A stretch of 16,951 bases of DNA, taken from NCBI RefSeq assembly GCF_018372875.1, contig NZ_JAHAIF010000058.1:1-16951 (forward strand), given 5' to 3'. This stretch comes from Clostridium sp. Its GTDB lineage: Bacteria; Bacillota; Clostridia; Clostridiales; Clostridiaceae. The notes beneath the pieces are model-generated. The model had not been told where the DNA came from. It did no database searches and worked only from the letters and a program-made list of their open reading frames with translations. Positions within the stretch are counted from its first letter, which is position 1. Each line of letters begins with the position of its first letter. This document shows positions 13,736-16,951 of this stretch, piece after piece. Position numbers and translations under genes: made by a program.

Positions 13736-13773
13736 CCCCGTATTTTGTTATACTATTTAGAATCACATTATTT

Positions 13774-13802
13774 ATTATAACATTTCCCTTCACTTGAAAC
13801 AA
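13774..13802 (-). promoter_or_regulatory. SigA promoter of the NlpC/P60 gene
   Basis: Minus strand TTGTTT (complement of 13797-13802), 17-base spacer ending TGT, TATAAT (complement of 13774-13779): an extended -10 promoter. The start would be near 13767, giving a leader of about 60 bases. Confidence 0.75.
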
Positions 13803-13921
13803 CGGTAAATGCTTCTAGTGACATATTTATACACATAATTATCTGCTAAATACTTTACTTAATATCAATATTCTTCTTTATGCACCTAACATTATTTCTT
13901 ATGCTAATATAAAACTTATAT

Positions 13922-13950
13922 TTGACAATATAATCGTATATATATATAAT
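13922..13950 (+). promoter_or_regulatory. Promoter of tRNA-Pro
   Basis: TTGACA (13922-13927), 17-base spacer, TATAAT (13945-13950): full consensus. The start would be just before the tRNA 5' end at 13964. Confidence 0.85.
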
Positions 13951-13963
13951 AATATATGTGCTA

Positions 13964-14039
13964 CGGGGTGTGGCGCAGATGGGAGCGCGCGTGGTTTGGG
14001 ACCATGAGGTCGCAGGTTCGATCCCTGTCACCCCGACCA
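13964..14039 (+). tRNA. tRNA-Pro (anticodon TGG)
   Basis: A complete cloverleaf can be drawn: acceptor CGGGGTG / CACCCCG, D stem GCGC/GCGC, anticodon stem CGTGG/CCATG with loop TTTGGGA (anticodon TGG at 13997-13999), T stem GCAGG/CCTGT with loop TTCGATC, discriminator A and an encoded CCA. It is a single-gene unit with a consensus promoter and an immediate terminator. TGG reads all proline codons if wobble-modified. Confidence 0.96.
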
Positions 14040-14076
14040 AATAAAAAAAGCAGACATATGTCTGCTTTTTTTATTT
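14039..14076. terminator. Bidirectional terminator between tRNA-Pro and a small ORF
   Basis: A 38-base perfect palindrome centred at 14057/14058 with core GCAGACATATGTCTGC flanked by A7 and T7 runs. It starts at the last base of the tRNA CCA and reaches the stop codon of the 34-residue ORF on the other strand. Confidence 0.9.
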
Positions 14077-14180
14077 TACTTAATATCTTCTCTATATTCC
14101 TCGTCCATACTAGCAGCCTTGCATAACGCATATGCCATAACTAAAGTAAATACATAAATACAAATTCCAATAAAAATCAT
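14076..14180 (-). CDS. Small membrane protein, 34 residues
   Basis: A short gene that simple length cut-offs miss. It encodes MIFIGICIYVFTLVMAYALC followed by KAASMDEEYREDIK: one hydrophobic segment (residues 2-20), then a charged tail of 14 residues, most likely in the cytoplasm. AAAGGGAG lies 7 bases before the ATG, and the stop codon touches a strong bidirectional terminator, so it has the outline of a real transcription unit. Its function is unknown; single-span proteins of this size often modulate a larger membrane complex, but nothing here names a partner. It converges on tRNA-Pro. Confidence 0.65.
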   Translation of the reverse strand: MIFIGICIYVFTLVMAYALCKAASMDEEYREDIK

Positions 14181-14284
14181 AATACTATCTCCCTTTAATA
14201 ATTTATTTAAATAGTATCTGCTAATCCTTTAATTTTATACATTAAAATATATGCCTCTAACAAAGTTTTCATTATGTATTTATG

Positions 14285-14571
14285 TATGAATTAAATAATT
14301 ATTTTCCACGTATTTATTTAACACATCAACACCAACGGCTGAATCTTTACGTTATATCCTTTGCCATGAATCTTTGGAGCCTAATCAGATTATAATATTC
14401 TATTCTCCATGGCCATCCACTCATTTTATCTTTTAATATTAAAATTTTATTTTCACTTTCTTCTATATTCTTTCTGTTTTATAAACTTCAACAACCATTT
14501 CTTTAAAGTCATCAGAATATCTTTTCCTATAAGTTTCATTCTGAATACACCTTTTTACTTATGAATTAAAT
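14285..14571. repeat. 12-bp direct repeats flanking the orfA remnant
   Basis: TATGAATTAAAT occurs at 14285-14296 and 14560-14571 and brackets the remnant closely. It is longer than the 3-5 bp target duplications of IS3 elements, so it may be chance in AT-rich DNA or the trace of another event. Confidence 0.35.
14347..14558 (-). pseudogene. Remnant of IS3-type transposase OrfA
   Basis: On the minus strand, 14463-14540 reads NETYRKRYSDDFKEMVVEVY and then KTERI and stop. This is the N-terminal start of the helix-turn-helix region of IS3/IS150-family OrfA. No ATG opens this frame; a ribosome-binding-site-like AAAAAGGTG and an ATG lie just upstream but in another frame. A second frame continues IEESENKILILKDKM, which resembles the OrfA leucine-zipper tail, then runs to a stop at 14347-14349. 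The middle of the helix-turn-helix and all of OrfB are missing. The first segment is a fair match; the second is a guess. Confidence 0.5.
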
Positions 14572-14594
14572 TTTTTCATTAAAAATTTATCCAT

Positions 14595-14642
14595 ATAAAT
14601 ATATAAATACATATTTTTATATTTATGTATTTATATATTTAT
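14595..14642. repeat. 19-bp perfect inverted repeat upstream of the HAD gene
   Basis: ATAAATATATAAATACATA (14595-14613) and its exact complement (14624-14642) enclose a 10-base spacer. It is almost pure AT with no T-run, so it is not a standard terminator. It ends about 60 bases before the HAD start codon. Confidence 0.7.
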
Positions 14643-14704
14643 CTCTATGATATTTTAAATATTTAGGTTATCATATAATTATATTTAAATACAAGAGGTG
14701 AGCA

Positions 14705-15349
14705 ATGTTTACTAATATAAAAGGCGCCATATTTGATTTGGATGGAACTTTGGTTGATTCAATGTGGATATGGGAACAAATAGATATAGATTACTTAAAG
14801 GAAAAAGGATTTGAAATGCCTCAAAATTTAAAAGATGAAATAAATCATTTAAGTTTTCAAGAAACGGCTGTTTATTTTAAAAATAGATTTCATCTAGCTG
14901 ATTCATTAGATGAAATAATGGATACATGGCACAATATGGCTTATAAACATTATTTGAAAGATGTATACTTAAAAGAAGGTGTACTAGAATTACTTACACA
15001 TTTAAAAAATAAGGGTATAAAAATCGGACTAGCTACAAGCAATTCTTATCCTCTATTAGAAGCTGTATTAAACAAGAGAGAGGTTTATGATCTTTTTGAT
15101 GCAATAGTTACAACAGAGGAAGCCAAAAAAAGCAAGTCTAATCCCGATGTGTATTTAATGGCTGCTGCAAGACTTAATGTAAAACCATCAGATTGTATTG
15201 TCTTTGAAGATATAATAGAAGCTGTTAGAGGAGCTAAATCAGCTAATATGAAAGTCATAGCAGTATATGATAAAGCAGCAGAATATCAAAAACAGGATTT
15301 AATAGAGACTGCTGACAAATATATAATGAGCTTTAAAGAATTGTTATAA
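14705..15349 (+). CDS. HAD-superfamily phosphatase (beta-phosphoglucomutase/GPH-like)
   Basis: A 214-residue cytoplasmic phosphohydrolase or phosphomutase. It has motif I DLDGTLVDS (11-19) with nucleophile D11 and acid/base D13, a helical cap (about 20-85), motif II LATSNS (109-114), motif III K144 in KSNPDVY and motif IV FEDIIEAVRGAKSANM (167-182) with E168/D169. This subfamily I layout is typical of sugar-phosphate or phosphoglycolate phosphatases; the substrate cannot be told. The start follows AGAGGTGAG by a few bases. It is a single gene that converges with the parvulin gene and shares a terminator with it. Confidence 0.9.
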   Translation: MFTNIKGAIFDLDGTLVDSMWIWEQIDIDYLKEKGFEMPQNLKDEINHLSFQETAVYFKNRFHLADSLDEIMDTWHNMAYKHYLKDVYLKEGVLELLTHLKNKGIKIGLATSNSYPLLEAVLNKREVYDLFDAIVTTEEAKKSKSNPDVYLMAAARLNVKPSDCIVFEDIIEAVRGAKSANMKVIAVYDKAAEYQKQDLIETADKYIMSFKELL

Positions 15350-15378
15350 AAAGAAGCCCTAACACATAGGGCTTCTTT
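15350..15378. terminator. Bidirectional terminator between HAD and parvulin genes
   Basis: A 12-bp perfect stem AAAGAAGCCCTA / TAGGGCTTCTTT with loop ACACA, lying between the two stop codons. Confidence 0.88.
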
Positions 15379-15380
15379 AA

Positions 15381-16127
15381 TTATTTTCTATCTACTCCAT
15401 ACTTGCTTTCTAATTCAAGTACCATATCAACATATTTCTTTTGTTGTGCTTGTTGCATTAATTGATTAGCTACCATATCTTTTACTTCTTCAAAAGACTT
15501 TTCTTTAGCTTCATTCTTTTTCTCAACTAATATTAAGTGATATCCGAATTGAGTTTGTACTGGGTCAGTTACTTTACCCACTTCAGAAGAAAAAGCCATA
15601 TTTTCAAATTCTGGCACCATCATTCCTCTTCCAAATTCACCTAGGTTTCCACCTTCTTCTTTTGAAGGACATGAAGAATATTTAGCCGCAGCATTTTCAA
15701 AAGATATTGAACCATTATCTATCTCTTCTTTTATTTGCTTAGCTGCATCTTCACTTTCAACTAAAATATGTTTAGCTGATACTGTTTCTTTATCCATAAA
15801 TTGTTCTTTATTATCTTCATAGAACTTCTTAATTTCCTCCTCTGTAACAGTTACATCAGAAAGAATCTTTTGAACTGACATTTGAGTTAAAAGTTCCTTT
15901 GCTAGACTATTTAATGTATTTTTATACTCATCAGTATTATCTAATCCTATTTCATTACCAAATTTATTAAATAATTCAAAAGCTATAGTTTGTTCTAATA
16001 ACTCTTTTCTACCTCTTTCTGTATTTAAATACATTCTTCTATCTTCTGGATACTTATTTATTATATCCTCTAAATCTTTTTGTGTAATTTCATTTCCTGC
16101 AACAACTGCTAATACCTTATTTTCCAT
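15381..16127 (-). CDS. Parvulin-type peptidyl-prolyl isomerase without signal peptide
   Basis: A 248-residue foldase of the SurA/PrsA layout: a helical chaperone part (1-112), one parvulin domain (about 114-205) and a C-terminal helix. The parvulin motifs are AKHILVE (118-124), GGNLGEFGRGMMVPEFENMAF (159-179) and QFGYHLILVE (193-202). It should speed cis-trans isomerisation of prolyl bonds and hold unfolded chains. The N-terminus MENKVLAVVAGNEITQKDLE enters directly into the folded domain, with no signal peptide or lipobox, so it is predicted cytoplasmic, unlike PrsA. The RBS AAAGGAGA and a promoter at 16165-16193 support the start. It diverges from the peroxiredoxin gene. Confidence 0.9.
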   Translation of the reverse strand: MENKVLAVVAGNEITQKDLEDIINKYPEDRRMYLNTERGRKELLEQTIAFELFNKFGNEIGLDNTDEYKNTLNSLAKELLTQMSVQKILSDVTVTEEEIKKFYEDNKEQFMDKETVSAKHILVESEDAAKQIKEEIDNGSISFENAAAKYSSCPSKEEGGNLGEFGRGMMVPEFENMAFSSEVGKVTDPVQTQFGYHLILVEKKNEAKEKSFEEVKDMVANQLMQQAQQKKYVDMVLELESKYGVDRK

Positions 16128-16164
16128 TATTCGTCTCCTTTATTAAAAATTTAGGGTTAATTAC

Positions 16165-16193
16165 ATTTTATCAGTATTATTTGTTTATAACAA
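16165..16193 (-). promoter_or_regulatory. SigA promoter of the parvulin gene
   Basis: Minus strand TTGTTA (complement of 16188-16193), 17-base spacer ending TGA, TAAAAT (complement of 16165-16170): an extended -10 type. The start would be near 16158. Confidence 0.65.
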
Positions 16194-16222
16194 CTTAATT
16201 ATTTATACTCGTAATATTCTCC

Positions 16223-16251
16223 TTGATAAAGGATAATAATTATTATATAAT
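16223..16251 (+). promoter_or_regulatory. SigA promoter of the peroxiredoxin gene
   Basis: TTGATA (16223-16228), 17-base spacer, TATAAT (16246-16251). The start would be near 16258, about 23 bases before the ATG. Confidence 0.75.
16234..16248 (+). promoter_or_regulatory. PerR-box-like operator at the peroxiredoxin promoter
   Basis: TAATAATTATTATAT matches the PerR box TTATAATNATTATAA at 12 of 14 defined positions and lies in the promoter spacer overlapping the -10. Repression relieved by peroxide would suit the gene product. The AT-rich background weakens the match. Confidence 0.45.
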
Positions 16252-16280
16252 ATATTTTAATTAAATGGAGGTAGATAAAT

Positions 16281-16733
16281 ATGTTAAAAATAGGTGAATT
16301 AGCCCCAGATTTTGAGCTTATGGGATCTGATAATAAGCAACATAAACTTAGTGAGTATAGAGGTAAAAAAGTTATTCTTTATTTTTATCCAAAGGACAAT
16401 ACTCCTGGTTGTACAACTGAAGCCTGTGACTTTAGGGATAATTATACTATAATTAATGATAAAAATGCTATAGTTATAGGAATTAGTAAGGACACATTAA
16501 CTTCTCACGATAAATTCATAAAAAAATTTGAATTACCTTTTATTCTTTTAAGTGATGAAGAAAAAATAGTATGCTCATTATATGATGTTATAAAAGAAAA
16601 GAATATGTATGGAAAAAAAGTACTAGGAATCGAAAGAAGTACATTTATAATTGATGAGAATGGTATCTTAACTCATGAATTTAGAAAAGTAAAAGTAAAA
16701 GGACATATAGAATCTATTTTAGAAATTTTATAA
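16281..16733 (+). CDS. bcp: Thiol peroxidase of the Bcp/PrxQ group
   Basis: A 150-residue cytoplasmic peroxiredoxin that reduces hydrogen peroxide and organic hydroperoxides using thioredoxin-type donors. The N-terminal [30 protein letters not shown] is typical, and [17 protein letters not shown] (37-53) holds the peroxidatic C44 and, five residues on, the resolving C49 of the PrxQ subtype. [11 protein letters not shown] near the C-terminus holds the conserved arginine. The RBS TGGAGGT lies 8-10 bases before the ATG. A promoter and a PerR-like palindrome sit directly upstream. It converges with the rRNA operon end, separated by a terminator. Confidence 0.94.
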   Translation: MLKIGELAPDFELMGSDNKQHKLSEYRGKKVILYFYPKDNTPGCTTEACDFRDNYTIINDKNAIVIGISKDTLTSHDKFIKKFELPFILLSDEEKIVCSLYDVIKEKNMYGKKVLGIERSTFIIDENGILTHEFRKVKVKGHIESILEIL

Positions 16734-16738
16734 AAATA

Positions 16739-16769
16739 AAAAAGCACTAACGTCTGTTAGTGCTTTTTT
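16739..16769. terminator. Bidirectional terminator between bcp and the rRNA operon
   Basis: A 13-bp perfect stem AAAAAGCACTAAC / GTTAGTGCTTTTT with loop GTCT. It ends bcp rightward, and leftward it begins 1 base after the tRNA-Phe CCA, ending the rRNA transcript. Confidence 0.9.
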
Positions 16770-16770
16770 C

Positions 16771-16846
<76 letters not shown>

Positions 16847-16856
16847 AAAATAAAAA

Positions 16857-16951
16857 CCTGGCAACGTCCTACTCTCCCACACGGTCTCCCATGCAGTACC
16901 ATTGGCGCTATAGAGCTTAACTTTCCTGTTCGGTATGGGAAGGAGTGTTTC
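16857..16951 (-). rRNA. 5S ribosomal RNA, 3' part (cut by window edge)
   Basis: The minus strand reads CATACCGAACAGGAAAGTTA, AAGCTC, then GGTACTGCATGGGAGACC and GGGAGAGTAGGACGTTGCCA, the conserved loop and 3' segments of bacterial 5S rRNA. About 95 of the usual 117 or so bases are inside the window; the 5' end and the rest of the operon lie to the right. The exact 3' end (16857) is estimated within a few bases. Confidence 0.93.

Larger units (their letters stand above)
14181..14704. other. Long AT-rich gap with decayed mobile-element DNA
   Basis: This 524-base stretch between the small membrane ORF and the HAD gene holds an IS3-type orfA remnant, a pair of 12-bp direct repeats around it and a 19-bp inverted repeat. 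No intact gene was found. A TATAAT at 14674-14679 may be the HAD gene -10, without a clear -35. Confidence 0.6.

Noticed and set aside
13855..14040. Open frame opposite tRNA-Pro encoding MVGVTGIEPATSWSQTTRAP
   Set aside because: It is the antisense translation of the tRNA gene, a known type of spurious protein, with no RBS; the tRNA, its promoter and terminator explain the DNA.

Overview
The window looks like chromosomal DNA of a Clostridium-type low-GC, spore-forming Firmicute. It is strongly AT-rich, with AGGAGG-type ribosome binding sites and TTGACA/TATAAT promoters. Recognisable genes include a clostridial AbrB with a Cys4 tail, a GerS/YdcC-like protein beside acpS and mazEF, and a DUF6514-like protein. 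It is mostly housekeeping sequence, and I see no prophage, no CRISPR array and no intact mobile element.

Layout. The left edge (1-125) carries the start of a transketolase N-terminal-type gene. From 378 to 4022 a leftward cluster reads DUF6514-like, acpS, nnr (NAD(P)HX repair), GerS/YdcC-like membrane protein, then the mazE/mazF-type toxin-antitoxin pair, which has its own promoter. This matches the Bacillus acpS-ydcC-alr-ndoAI-ndoA neighbourhood with alr missing. Next come a short SSB paralogue lacking the usual acidic tip, a YihY membrane protein, a rightward LacX-like aldose epimerase, and a large leftward PD-(D/E)XK nuclease/XPD-DinG helicase fusion.

From 9327 to 12319 there is a DUF1836 protein, then the abrB control region with two promoter candidates and Spo0A-box matches. 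abrB converges on a trmN6-rsmI operon, an arrangement known from Bacillus. A secreted coiled-coil NlpC/P60 peptidoglycan hydrolase follows, with an unusually distant Shine-Dalgarno that may be brought close by a small hairpin. After it come tRNA-Pro(TGG), an unlisted 34-residue membrane miniprotein, a decayed IS3-type orfA remnant and a long AT-rich inverted repeat. The right end holds a HAD phosphatase, a cytoplasmic parvulin, a Bcp peroxiredoxin with a PerR-like operator match, tRNA-Phe(GAA) and the 3' part of a 5S rRNA, the end of an rRNA operon.

Genes are closely packed, and convergent pairs share bidirectional terminators. The most informative signals are regulatory or structural: the abrB 0A boxes, the bcp PerR-like palindrome, the nlpC leader hairpin, the shortened antitoxin and the tail-less SSB. 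I do not see a convincing undescribed multi-gene system. All functions are assigned from motifs read by eye, with no database search.
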